A DNA stretch of 64,000 nucleotides from assembly GCA_000751295.2 (NCBI GenBank), contig CCMO02000001.1:3934615-3998614 (forward strand). Direction: 5' to 3'. Under the pieces are notes generated by a model that saw only the letters and a program-made list of their open reading frames with translations, had not been told where the DNA came from and made no database searches. Position numbers and translations under genes: made by a program. Shown one piece after another: positions 53,585 to 62,099 of this stretch. Within the stretch, counting starts at the first letter, position 1. Every line of letters begins with the position of its first letter. This DNA is from a bacterium YEK0313 (GTDB taxonomy: Bacteria; Pseudomonadota; Alphaproteobacteria; Rhizobiales; Phreatobacteraceae).

Positions 53585-54303
53585 TGCCTACTGAATTCGT
53601 GTTTCGCGACGACGCCTATCGCCAGGAGACGGAAGCGACCGTTACCGGCCTGACCGAAAAGGACGGCGTGGCCGGCGTCGTGCTCGATCGCACCGTGTTT
53701 TATGCGACCGGCGGGGGCCAGCCTGGCGACAGCGGCGTGCTGGTGGCTGCCGACGGCGAGCGCAGAGTGACGGTCGCCGTCTATGGCGAGACCAAGCAGG
53801 ACATCGTCCATGTCCTCGAGCCCGGCGCCGTGCCGCCCGCGATCGGCGCGAAGGTCGTCGCCCGCATCGACTGGCCGACCCGCTACAAGCGCATGCGCAT
53901 GCATACCGGCCTGCACCTGCTGTCGGTGGTGCTGCCCTATCCGGTCACCGGCGGCTCGGTCGGTACCGACGAGGCGAGGCTCGATTTCGACATCCCCGAA
54001 GCCGGCCTCGATCGCGACGTGATCACCGAGCAGCTCAATGCCCTGATCGCGAAGGACGCAGCGGTCAGCGAGCGCTGGATCAGCGATGCCGAGCTCGAGG
54101 CCAATCCCGGCCTCGTCAAGACCATGTCGGTGAAGCCGCCGATGGGCACCGGCAAGGTGCGCCTCGTCGAGATTGCCGGGCTCGACCTGCAGCCCTGCGG
54201 CGGCACCCATGTCCGGCGCACCGGCGAGATCGGCCGGCTCGCCATTTCCGCGATCGAGAAGAAAGGCAAGCAGAACCGGCGCGTCCGCGTCGTCTTCGCT
54301 TGA
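53584..54303 (+). CDS. alaX: Alanyl-tRNA editing protein (AlaX family)
   Basis: A 239-aa stand-alone editing domain. Zinc ligands are H107 and H111 (MHTGLH) and C205 and H209 (PCGGTH); the GGGQPGDSG loop (43-51) is the family mark. It removes Ser or Gly wrongly attached to tRNA-Ala. Coupled to the cysteine-synthase-like gene by TGATG. Confidence 0.92.
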   Translation: MPTEFVFRDDAYRQETEATVTGLTEKDGVAGVVLDRTVFYATGGGQPGDSGVLVAADGERRVTVAVYGETKQDIVHVLEPGAVPPAIGAKVVARIDWPTRYKRMRMHTGLHLLSVVLPYPVTGGSVGTDEARLDFDIPEAGLDRDVITEQLNALIAKDAAVSERWISDAELEANPGLVKTMSVKPPMGTGKVRLVEIAGLDLQPCGGTHVRRTGEIGRLAISAIEKKGKQNRRVRVVFA

Positions 54304-54322
54304 CCGCCAAGGAGCCCAGACA

Positions 54323-55177
54323 ATGACTGCCCTGCCCTCGCCCTGGCTGCGCTCCACCGAATGGCTTGCCGAACGGCTCGACGCGCCTGATCTCGTCATC
54401 ATCGATGGCTCGTATTACCTCTCGACCATGAACCGGGACGCCGAAGCCGAATTCGCCGCCGGCCACATTCCCGGCGCCCAGCGTTTCGACATCGATACGG
54501 TGAAGGACACCGAGAGCGATCTGCCGCACATGATGCCGCCGACGCCGGCCTTCTCCGCGGCGCTGCGCAAGCTCGGCATCGGCGACGGCCAGTCCGTGGT
54601 GATCTATGACGGCGCCGGCCTGTTCTCGGCCCCGCGCGTCTGGTGGATGTTCCGCAGCTTCGGCGTCGAGCGCGTCTTCATCCTCGACGGCGGCCTGCCG
54701 AAATGGGTGGACGAGGGCCGGCCGCTCGAAACCGGCCCGGCCCGCGCACGGGCCGCCAGGCATTTCACGGCGAGGCGCAATCACGGCGCCGTCGCCGATC
54801 TCGGCGACGTCAAGAAGGCGCTCGCCTCCGGCCGCGCCCAGGTCGTGGATGCGCGCCCTGCCGAGCGCTTCCGCGGCGAAGCGGCGGAGCCGCGCGCCGG
54901 GCTGAAGTCCGGCCACATGCCCGGCGCCTTCAACGTGCCTTTCTCGGCCATCGTGAAGGACGGGCGGCTCGCCGATGTCGAGACGATCAAGTCTGCCTTC
55001 GCCGGTGCCGGCGTCGATCTCGACAAGCCGATCATCACCAGCTGCGGCTCCGGCGTCTCGGCCGCCATTCTCTGGCTGGCAATCGACGCCGCCGGCCGCC
55101 AACCGGCCGGCCTCTACGACGGCTCCTGGGCCGAATGGGGCGGCCGCGACGATTGCCCGGTGGTGAAGGGCGAATAG
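54323..55177 (+). CDS. sseA: 3-mercaptopyruvate sulfurtransferase (two rhodanese domains)
   Basis: 284 aa with an inactive N-terminal rhodanese domain and the catalytic C-terminal one; the active loop is CGSGVSA with C241, of the mercaptopyruvate-sulfurtransferase kind (CGSGVT in relatives). AAGGAG lies 8 nt before the ATG. It transfers sulfur from 3-mercaptopyruvate, and the preceding PLP enzyme makes this a likely cysteine-metabolism set. Confidence 0.9.
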   Translation: MTALPSPWLRSTEWLAERLDAPDLVIIDGSYYLSTMNRDAEAEFAAGHIPGAQRFDIDTVKDTESDLPHMMPPTPAFSAALRKLGIGDGQSVVIYDGAGLFSAPRVWWMFRSFGVERVFILDGGLPKWVDEGRPLETGPARARAARHFTARRNHGAVADLGDVKKALASGRAQVVDARPAERFRGEAAEPRAGLKSGHMPGAFNVPFSAIVKDGRLADVETIKSAFAGAGVDLDKPIITSCGSGVSAAILWLAIDAAGRQPAGLYDGSWAEWGGRDDCPVVKGE

Positions 55178-55281
55178 GCGAGCAGCCTTGACGCCCCCTG
55201 GGGCAACCCTCCGCCGCCATGCCGAGACCGCTCGGCGGCGCCGGCGGGGAGCGCAGGCCCATTCCTGTCAGCGACTCAAGC

Positions 55282-55968
55282 TCAGGGAGCCGGGGCAGCA
55301 CCACCGAGCAGCGCAGCAGGCCGCCGAATGACCATCTCCCGGTCGCCCATGCGAACAGCCACGGCATAAAGCCCTGGCGCGCGCCCATTGAACTTGAGCC
55401 CGATAGTTTCGGCGCGGATACCGAGCCAATCGCTCATTTCCTCCGCCGTGCCGCCGACCTCCATCCATGCGATCCCGCCCGGCTGGCTGGCATGGGGGCG
55501 GCTGACCTCCTGGCGCGCCGGGTGGTGCTCCATGGCTTCGAGACAGAAGAAGTTGGGCAGCCCGGCCTTCCAGCAGGTGATGGTATCCGGCGTCCGGTAG
55601 GATGGGCGCCTGGCCCCGTCGGGTCGCACGCGAATGACGCTGTCATAGACCTCGCTGTCGAGGCGCCTGGCAAGGGCCTCGAGTTCGGCCTTCGTATCGA
55701 CCCGCGCGCTCCACCCGATATAGACATCGCCGTCGGCGACACAGGAGTTGAACCAGTTCGCCGCTTCGTACTTGCCGACCGCATAGGCGTCGACGACGCC
55801 CTCGACCTCGATATAGGCGTCACCGCCGAGCGGCACGATCCGATTGGCGAGCCCGAGGCCTGGAAACCAGCCGCCCTCGTAATTGCCAAGGCCGGTCTCC
55901 TCGTAGAGGCGCTGCGAGCCCTCGTAGACGTTCTGCACGGCAAGACAGATGTGGTCGATGACGATCAT
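55282..55968 (-). CDS. VOC/glyoxalase-like protein
   Basis: A 228-aa protein of the glyoxalase-like (PF13468-type) group. IDHICLAVQNVYEGSQRLYE begins the fold, and VPLGGDAYIEVEGV and YVIG-like IGWSARVDTKAELEALARRL follow. It could be an extradiol-type or lactone-forming step enzyme; metal ligands include H6 and E69-type residues. Its ATG overlaps the MFS stop (ATGA), so it is made with that importer. Confidence 0.78.
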   Translation of the reverse strand: MIVIDHICLAVQNVYEGSQRLYEETGLGNYEGGWFPGLGLANRIVPLGGDAYIEVEGVVDAYAVGKYEAANWFNSCVADGDVYIGWSARVDTKAELEALARRLDSEVYDSVIRVRPDGARRPSYRTPDTITCWKAGLPNFFCLEAMEHHPARQEVSRPHASQPGGIAWMEVGGTAEEMSDWLGIRAETIGLKFNGRAPGLYAVAVRMGDREMVIRRPAALLGGAAPAP

Positions 55969-57329
55969 GAGGGTTCTCCGGTTGAAAGGATGTTCAGGCC
56001 GAGCAGTCGCTCGCGCTCGAGCCGGCGGCGCTCGAAGACCGTTCCACCGACGACAATGCACAGGCCTGCCAGGGCCAGCATGGCCGCAATGAAGATCAGG
56101 CCGCTGTCGAATGAACCGGTGCGCTCACGCAGCCAGCCAATGACCAGCGGGCTGATGAATGATCCGACGATGCCGACGGAATTGACGACGGCGATGACGA
56201 CGGCCGCCGCGCTCGTCGAGAGACCGCGGGTTGGCAATTGCCAGAGCGGAACGAGCGCGAACATCAGCCCGCCCTGAAGCATGGTGAGGCCGGCCAGCAG
56301 GACGACGACATTCTTCGACGCCACGCAGAGGATGACGCCGGACGAGCAGATCGCGGCTCCGACGGTCGCGTGCCAGATGCGCTCGTTGGTCCGGTCGGAA
56401 TGCCGCGCCCAGAAATAGTTCGCGATCGTGCCGATAACGCTCGGGATGGCGGTCAGCAGACCGATCTGCACGACCGACAGGCTCACCTGGAACGTCGCAC
56501 CGAAGGCGGCGATGATTTGCGGCGTGAAGATCAGCTGGGCGTAGAAGCCCATCTGAAGCAGGCCGTAGGCCAGGGCGAACAGCGCCAGCTGGGCATTGCC
56601 GAAGACCAGCTTCAGGCTTGCCAGGACGCTGTGTTTCTCGGAGCCGGAAACCTCGACCACCGACGACAGCCATTGCCGGTCTCGTTCGGGCAGCCAGGTG
56701 GCCTCGGAAGGCTTGGAGGTGAGGTAGCGGGCGGTGATGAGGCCGAGTGCAATGGGCAGCAGGCCTTCGACAAAGAACATGATCCGCCAGCCCGCGATGC
56801 CGAACCAGCCATCGGTGTATTGGATCAGTGCAGTGGAGGCTGGCGCGCCGACGATGACTGCGAAGGGCAAGGTGGTGAGGAAGAACATGCGCCCCCTCAC
56901 CTCCTTCGGAAACCACATTGCAAGATAGAGGATCATGCCGGGAAAGAATCCGGCCTCCGCGATGCCGAGGAGAATTCGCGCGATGACCAACTGTGTCGGG
57001 CTCTGGATGAAGGCCGTCGCCGCCGAGATGGCGCCCCAGGTCAGCATGATCCGCGTCAGCCAGATCCGAGCCCCGAACCGCACGAACAGGAGGTTGCTCG
57101 GGATCTCAAGGACGAGGTAGCCGACAAGGAACACACTGGTCGCCAGGCCGAAAACGCTCGGCGAGATCCCGAGGTCGGCATTCATCGTCAAGGCGGCCGA
57201 ACCGATGTTGATCCGGTCGAGATAGGCCATCGAGTACATCGCCGCGAGCAGTGGCACGAGGCGCCAAGCCACCCGATTGAGGATGGCGCGATGCTGCGGA
57301 TTGTCCGGGTCGTATTGGCTCGCTGCCAT
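55965..57329 (-). CDS. MFS transporter, anion:cation symporter (phthalate-permease) type
   Basis: 454 aa, 12 hydrophobic segments. MAYLDRINIGSAALTMNADL in the first segment is the classic mark of the ACS family (4-hydroxyphenylacetate, phthalate, tartrate carriers); KEVRGRMFFLTTLPFAV is in loop 4-5. ATG 57329 chosen with GGGAAC upstream. Probably imports an organic acid or aromatic acid used by the genes upstream of it on the same strand. Confidence 0.91.
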   Translation of the reverse strand: MAASQYDPDNPQHRAILNRVAWRLVPLLAAMYSMAYLDRINIGSAALTMNADLGISPSVFGLATSVFLVGYLVLEIPSNLLFVRFGARIWLTRIMLTWGAISAATAFIQSPTQLVIARILLGIAEAGFFPGMILYLAMWFPKEVRGRMFFLTTLPFAVIVGAPASTALIQYTDGWFGIAGWRIMFFVEGLLPIALGLITARYLTSKPSEATWLPERDRQWLSSVVEVSGSEKHSVLASLKLVFGNAQLALFALAYGLLQMGFYAQLIFTPQIIAAFGATFQVSLSVVQIGLLTAIPSVIGTIANYFWARHSDRTNERIWHATVGAAICSSGVILCVASKNVVVLLAGLTMLQGGLMFALVPLWQLPTRGLSTSAAAVVIAVVNSVGIVGSFISPLVIGWLRERTGSFDSGLIFIAAMLALAGLCIVVGGTVFERRRLERERLLGLNILSTGEPS

Positions 57330-57392
57330 GGTGGAGTTCCCCTGAATCGCTTTGCTGGAAGGTCGCGCGACAAGCCGTCGCGGCATCTTATA

Positions 57393-57405
57393 TTTATCAA
57401 TCGAT
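57393..57405. promoter_or_regulatory. TTATC-N4-GATAA box, site 1
   Basis: TTTATCAATCGAT followed by AA, giving the perfect inverted repeat TTATC-AATC-GATAA. It ends 64 bp before the MFS start. Shares TTTATCRRYCGAT with two other sites in this locus. Confidence 0.6.
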
Positions 57406-57677
57406 AATTATTGAACGTCAAGCCGTGCCCCCGCGCCTGGAAGCAGGATTGCGGCAGAACACTGCCTCAAGCCGCGACGGCTCCGCCGTGGGCTGGGAGG
57501 CGCGCCGGAATGCGCCGAATATCAGGGCATACCCACACAAGAGGCCGGCGCTTCCAGCATCGCGGCGGCGCGCGGCAGAGCCGCCCGCCGGCAACGGGGA
57601 CCACCCCTGCCGGCCTCCTGGCCATGCAGCGACACATGCGGCGGAACCAAAATCACCGCCACGGAATCGAATTGTAT

Positions 57678-57690
57678 TTTATCGGCCGAT
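57678..57690. promoter_or_regulatory. TTATC-N4-GATAA box, site 2
   Basis: TTTATCGGCCGAT followed by TATT; ATCGGCCGAT is itself a 10-bp palindrome. About 350 bp upstream of the MFS start and 74 bp after the Old Yellow Enzyme stop. Confidence 0.5.
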
Positions 57691-57763
57691 TATTTTTTCA
57701 AAGTCCCGACATGCGCAATTGCAAAGCCCGCGCGATCGACCAGCCCGACCGGACCTCCGCCCC

Positions 57764-58852
57764 TCATCCTCGCCCTGTGGCGAGTGACGGGTAGTCGAGA
57801 TAGCCCTCGACGCCTTGCGAGTACCAGGTCCCCATGTCGTCGCTGTTGAGTGGCGCGCGACCGGCGAATCGGGCGGGGAGGTCCGGGTTTGCGAGGAACG
57901 CACGGCCGAAACTGACGGCGTCCGCCGCGCCGGAAGCAACGGTCAGGCTCGCCCGCTCGAGATCGAAATCGGAGTTGAGCACCAGCGGCCCCTTGAATGC
58001 ACGACGGATGGCCGGGGCAACCGGAGGATGGTCCGGCCTGCCGCGCGTTCCCTCCGGCGGCGGCTCGCGCAGTTCGAGAAAGGCGATTCCGAAGTCCGAG
58101 AGGCGTCCCGCGACGGCAGTGAAAAGCGGCTCGGGATCCGGATCCTTGACCCCCTGGGACTCGCCATTCGGTGACAGCCTCACCGCCAACCGGTCCGCGC
58201 CGACGATTTCGCCGACGGCTTCGCAGACCTCGACGAGCAGGCGCTGACGATTGGCGATGGAGCCCCCATAGGCATCATCGCGAAGGTTGGCGCTCGCACG
58301 CAGAAACTGGTCGATCAGATAGCCGTTGGCTGCGTGGATCTGAACACCGTCGAAGCCCGCGCGCAACGCGTTCCGTGCGCCCTGCCGATAGTCCTGGATG
58401 ACCCGGCCGATTTCATCGGGCGCGAGCGCGCGTGCCTCGACATGGGGCTGCTTGCCCTCATAGGTATGCGCGAATCCCGGCGCAACCGTCGCCGACGCGG
58501 AGACGGGAACCTCGCCATCGCGAAGGCTTGGATGCACGAGGCGCCCCATGTGCCAAAGCTGACAAAAGATCCTGCCGCCCGCCTCGTGTACCGCGGCCGT
58601 GACATTCGACCAGGCTGCGATCTGCGCATCGGACCAGATGCCGGTTGCAAAGGGCCAGCCGAGACCTTCTCGGCTGATTCCCGTGGCTTCGCTGATGATC
58701 AGTCCGGCGCTCGCCCGCTGCCGGTAGTACTCGGCCATGATCGGCGTCGGCAGGTGCTCGCGCGTCCCGCGGGCGCGCGTCAAAGGCGCCATCAGGACGC
58801 GGTTCGGCGCATTGATGGCGCCGAACTTGATCGGGTCGAACAGGGTCGTCAT
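57764..58852 (-). CDS. Old Yellow Enzyme family alkene reductase
   Basis: A 362-aa FMN/NAD(P)H enzyme. FGAINAPNRVLMAPLTRARG opens the barrel; the active-site pair is in QIHAANGYLIDQFLR (His/Asn), and DDAYGGSIANRQRLLVEV follows. It reduces activated C=C bonds in unsaturated carbonyls or maleimide-like rings. ATG 58852 has AGGAG 6 nt upstream. It lies between the cupin and MFS genes. Confidence 0.92.
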   Translation of the reverse strand: MTTLFDPIKFGAINAPNRVLMAPLTRARGTREHLPTPIMAEYYRQRASAGLIISEATGISREGLGWPFATGIWSDAQIAAWSNVTAAVHEAGGRIFCQLWHMGRLVHPSLRDGEVPVSASATVAPGFAHTYEGKQPHVEARALAPDEIGRVIQDYRQGARNALRAGFDGVQIHAANGYLIDQFLRASANLRDDAYGGSIANRQRLLVEVCEAVGEIVGADRLAVRLSPNGESQGVKDPDPEPLFTAVAGRLSDFGIAFLELREPPPEGTRGRPDHPPVAPAIRRAFKGPLVLNSDFDLERASLTVASGAADAVSFGRAFLANPDLPARFAGRAPLNSDDMGTWYSQGVEGYLDYPSLATGRG

Positions 58853-58875
58853 GGAGGGCTCCTGTGGGACCGGTG

Positions 58876-59286
58876 TCACGCGACGGGCAGAGGCGCGTTG
58901 GCGCTGTCGATGAATTCGACGGTCGTGAAGACGAGCTGAGTATCGCCGATGTTATGGAGGTCGTGGATCATGAACTCCCCGGCTCCGAAGCTGAAATGCT
59001 TCGTGTCGCCCGGCGCATAGGACATCTCGGCGACCCGCCCGTCGGCATATTGCGAGCGCGCGCGACCTCCCGTCACGACGGTCCAGAAATAATCGAGCAC
59101 ATGGGTATGAAAGCCGATCCGCTCACCCGGTTGCAGGACCAATGTCCAGACGCGGACGCGGTCGGTCTCCGACACGAGCTCGCTGCCGACCCGGCCCTTG
59201 CCGAGATTGGTGCCGAACTCGGCGCGGTGTGCGTCCGTGAGTTGGGCCGGAGCCGGAGGCCATGCGAAAGCTGTGTTCTTGCTCAT
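58876..59286 (-). CDS. Cupin-domain protein
   Basis: A 136-aa single-domain cupin. The barrel motifs read PGERIGFHTHVLDYFWTVVT and YAPGDTKHFSFGAGEFMIHD, with metal-type His residues at both. ATG 59286 has AGGA upstream. Small cupins of this kind act as dioxygenases or isomerases, or just bind metal; role here unknown, but it lies between two redox enzymes. Confidence 0.82.
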   Translation of the reverse strand: MSKNTAFAWPPAPAQLTDAHRAEFGTNLGKGRVGSELVSETDRVRVWTLVLQPGERIGFHTHVLDYFWTVVTGGRARSQYADGRVAEMSYAPGDTKHFSFGAGEFMIHDLHNIGDTQLVFTTVEFIDSANAPLPVA

Positions 59287-59322
59287 GGTCAATGTCCTGT
59301 TGCTTGACAAAATCGGCGGCGC

Positions 59323-60573
59323 TCAAGCGGCGATGCCGCTTGCGACCGCGGTTTCCGCCATCACGGCCTCGGGCCGGCGATGGCGCTCGGCGAGCTGGCG
59401 CTCCTCGTCCGTCAACAACTGGGCCTGCATGTAGGCGCCGAGGTCGCGCGCGCGCTTGATGACGGCCCGGCCGTAGGGCAGCCGCGAAGCCTCGAAGACG
59501 CGGAGCGCTCGTCCGATGTCGCCGCCACTATCTGCCAGCGCCCCCACGAGAACGAGGGCATCGCTCGCGGCCTTGGTCACGCCCATGCCGACATGGGGGC
59601 GCGCTACGAACGCCGCATCGCCGATCAGCGCGACACGGTCTCCAATCGCCATCTGCGATGTCTCCAGGTCCTGAATAGCCTGGATGAAGGGCTGCCGCGT
59701 CGCCTCGACGACTTCGGCGAACTGCGGCGAGAGCAGCCGCCGGGCTGCCGTACGCATCTCCCGGCACACTGCCGGCCGGATCTTGTTCGGGGGAATGGAA
59801 AGCTCGTGCTGGACGCCGTCGACATCGGTCAGAAGCTCGCGCAGCACCGTGCCGGGCGCAGCCGGGCGATACCACACGAAATTGTAGCGCCGCCGCCCCG
59901 GCTCCATGGCCTCGTCGGCACCGGCCACGGGATAGCCGAGCATCTGCTCCCCCGGAGGGAGTGAGAAGGCGAAGCTGTCGAAAAGTGCCGCCCGCGTCCC
60001 CGCCGACAGATCCGCCTCGTCCACCAGACCGCGCCAGGCTATGTAGCCGACATAGGACGGCGCCACTTGCGGCAGGAGCTGCCTGCGCACCGTGGAGAAG
60101 ATGCCGTCCGCGCCGATCAGCAGGTCCGCACGCGCCGTGCTCCCATTGGAAAAGTGAGCCTCTACGCCGCTGTCCGAGACGGTCAGGCTGTCGAGCTCGA
60201 CGCCGTGATGATAGCACCCCTCCGGCATGGCCTGGCGCAACAGGCCATAGAGGTGGCCCCAGGATGTGAGAATCTGTGGCAGCGCATGCTCACCGACAAT
60301 CGTGCCGTCACCGGCAAAGACGCGCCTTCCGGTCACGGCGACACCGATCCGCGCAGCCTCGCTGTCGACGCCGCAGAGCCGCAGAACGTCAAACAGTTCG
60401 TCATGCGTCACGATGCCGGCCCCTCGGCCGGCGAGCTCGGCCGAAATGCGCTCGTGGACGTTGACGTCCCAGCCTTGCCGCAACAGGAGATGGGCCGCGA
60501 ACAGGCCTGACATCGATCCGCCGATCACAATGGCCCGCCGGCGATCCTGCGGCATCATAGTGGCCTTCGACAT
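59323..60573 (-). CDS. FAD-dependent aromatic-type monooxygenase
   Basis: 416 aa. The N-terminal FAD motif is IVIGGSMSGLFAAHLLLRQG (a GxGxxG variant), followed by RGAGIVTHDEL. The NAD(P)H/FAD DG motif is LLIGADGIFSTVRRQL and the C-terminal GD motif LIGDAAFVARPHVGMG. Overall similar to 2,6-dihydroxypyridine 3-hydroxylase-like enzymes. ATG 60573 with GGAGGCGGAGG upstream. First gene of its unit, with a TTATC box 24 bp in front. Confidence 0.88.
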   Translation of the reverse strand: MSKATMMPQDRRRAIVIGGSMSGLFAAHLLLRQGWDVNVHERISAELAGRGAGIVTHDELFDVLRLCGVDSEAARIGVAVTGRRVFAGDGTIVGEHALPQILTSWGHLYGLLRQAMPEGCYHHGVELDSLTVSDSGVEAHFSNGSTARADLLIGADGIFSTVRRQLLPQVAPSYVGYIAWRGLVDEADLSAGTRAALFDSFAFSLPPGEQMLGYPVAGADEAMEPGRRRYNFVWYRPAAPGTVLRELLTDVDGVQHELSIPPNKIRPAVCREMRTAARRLLSPQFAEVVEATRQPFIQAIQDLETSQMAIGDRVALIGDAAFVARPHVGMGVTKAASDALVLVGALADSGGDIGRALRVFEASRLPYGRAVIKRARDLGAYMQAQLLTDEERQLAERHRRPEAVMAETAVASGIAA

Positions 60574-60596
60574 ATCCTCCGCCTCCAGATAGAATA

Positions 60597-60609
60597 TTTA
60601 TCGATCGAT
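60597..60609. promoter_or_regulatory. TTATC-N4-GATAA box, site 3
   Basis: TTTATCGATCGAT followed by CAATTATA. Third copy of the TTTATCRRYCGAT pattern, in the 76-bp gap between the monooxygenase start and the LivF-like stop. Confidence 0.6.
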
Positions 60610-60649
60610 CAATTATACGACACAGCGTGCAAGCTGGCTGTTCCGCGCC

Positions 60650-61372
60650 TCAGTGAACGCCGAGATGCTCTTCGAGGCCGCTCCTGTCGGCCATGATCTC
60701 GCCTGCCGGCCCCTGGGCGACGACTCGTCCCGTGCTGATGACGGCGACCTGGTCGGCGAGCTGCAACGCAAAAGCCATGTGCTGCTCGACCAGGACTACC
60801 GAAAGCCCCGTTGCACGCAGACGCCGCACGATAGACCCGACTTCGGCAACGATCTGGGGCGCCAGCCCCTCCGTGGGCTCATCCATCAGCAGGACGCGCG
60901 GTGCCGTCATCAGGGCCCGCCCGATGGCCAGCATCTGCTGCTCGCCTCCTGAAAGTAGCCCCGCGAGATGGCTCCGTCGTTCCTTCAGCCGCGGAAAAAG
61001 GCTGTAAATCTGCTCTCTGGTCCAGATCGCGCGGCCCGCCGGCGGCGAGGTTCGCCGTGCCACAGCCAGGTGTTCCTCGACGGTCAGGCTCCTGAAGACG
61101 CGCCGTCCCTGCGGAACCAGCGCCACCCCCATCCGGGAGATCGCCTCGGGAGCGAGGGTGGCAATATCCTGTCCCGCAACGGCGATCCGCCCCGTCCGTG
61201 ACGACAGCAGACCGGCGATGGCATTCATGCAGGTGGTCTTGCCAGCGCCGTTGCGCCCGAGCAGGGCCAAGATCTGGCCCGTGGGCAGATCCAGCGAAAC
61301 GTCGTGCAGGATGTGGCTGTCGCCATAGAAGGCGTTGACGCCGGACAGCCTGAGGGCGGGCTCATGATGCAA
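60650..61372 (-). CDS. Branched-chain-type ABC ATP-binding protein (LivF family)
   Basis: 240 aa from TTG 61372, which has GGGAGG 7 nt upstream; ATG 61423 would add 17 residues but has no ribosome site. Walker A GRNGAGKTT, signature LSGGEQQMLAIGRALM, Walker B VLLMDEPTEGLAP, and VVLVEQHMAF. Last gene of the second importer. Confidence 0.9.
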   Translation of the reverse strand: MHHEPALRLSGVNAFYGDSHILHDVSLDLPTGQILALLGRNGAGKTTCMNAIAGLLSSRTGRIAVAGQDIATLAPEAISRMGVALVPQGRRVFRSLTVEEHLAVARRTSPPAGRAIWTREQIYSLFPRLKERRSHLAGLLSGGEQQMLAIGRALMTAPRVLLMDEPTEGLAPQIVAEVGSIVRRLRATGLSVVLVEQHMAFALQLADQVAVISTGRVVAQGPAGEIMADRSGLEEHLGVH

Positions 61373-62099
61373 GATAGGCCTCCCTGGTGCGCGGATCGGC
61401 GATAACAGCGTCTCGCGTCCCATCGACGACCAGCTTTCCGTGGTGAAGCAGCGCGATCTTCTCGGCGAAGGCGAGCGCGACATCCATGTCGTGCTCGATC
61501 ATGACGATGGTGAGCTCACGCGGCAGGCCGTCGAGAAGCTCGCTCACGGTGCCCCGCTCCTCCCGCGAGAGGCCGGCGAGCGGCTCGTCCAGCAGGAGGA
61601 TTTGCGGGTCCTGCGCCAGCGCCATCGCAATTTCGAGACGCCGCTTCTCGCCGTAGGAGGTTTCCTGGACGGGACGGTCGGCCAGCACATCCAGCTTGAC
61701 CCGCGCCAGAACCGCCATCGCGCGGTCGCGCAGTTCCCGGTCGGAGCTGATCGCGCGGACCGGGTTCCACCGTCGCCGGCTGCCGCCCAGAAGTGCCATG
61801 ACGACATTGCCGATCACCGTCTCGCGCCCGAAAAGCGCCAGGATCTGAAAGGTCCGCCCGATGCCAAAAGCCGCGCGACGGAAGCTGGGCAGCGTCGAGA
61901 CATCGCGCCCTTGGATCAGGATCTGCCCGCCGCTGGGCCGCAGATCCCCCGCGATCAGGTTGAACAGGGTCGTCTTGCCGGCCCCGTTGGGACCGAGCAG
62001 GAGCCGCCGCTCGCCGCGCTCGACCCGGAAGGAGACGCCTTGGATGACGTCCAGACCACCGAAGCTCTTGCGCACACCAGAGATTTCGAGCGCCGTCAT
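61362..62099 (-). CDS. Branched-chain-type ABC ATP-binding protein (LivG family)
   Basis: 245 aa from ATG 62099. Walker A GPNGAGKTT, ISGVRKSFGGLDVIQGVSFR at the start, signature-region TSYGEKRRLEIAMAL, Walker B ILLLDEPLAGLS and MIEHDMDVALAF. Start overlaps the LivM-like stop by 4 bp. As in the first importer, the signature is not LSGGQ. Confidence 0.92.
   Translation of the reverse strand: MTALEISGVRKSFGGLDVIQGVSFRVERGERRLLLGPNGAGKTTLFNLIAGDLRPSGGQILIQGRDVSTLPSFRRAAFGIGRTFQILALFGRETVIGNVVMALLGGSRRRWNPVRAISSDRELRDRAMAVLARVKLDVLADRPVQETSYGEKRRLEIAMALAQDPQILLLDEPLAGLSREERGTVSELLDGLPRELTIVMIEHDMDVALAFAEKIALLHHGKLVVDGTRDAVIADPRTREAYLAS

Larger units (their letters stand above)
57330..57763. other. 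Upstream region of the MFS-VOC unit
   Basis: 434 bp between the Old Yellow Enzyme stop (57764) and the MFS start. It contains two TTATC-N4-GAT boxes (see separate entries) and AT-rich promoter-like sequence at 57388-57412 and 57670-57700. Short plus-strand frames here have no recognisable product. Confidence 0.55.

Noticed and set aside
57411..57794. Plus-strand frames in the MFS upstream region
   Set aside because: Arg/Pro-rich low-complexity products without start signals; the region contains operator boxes and should be non-coding.
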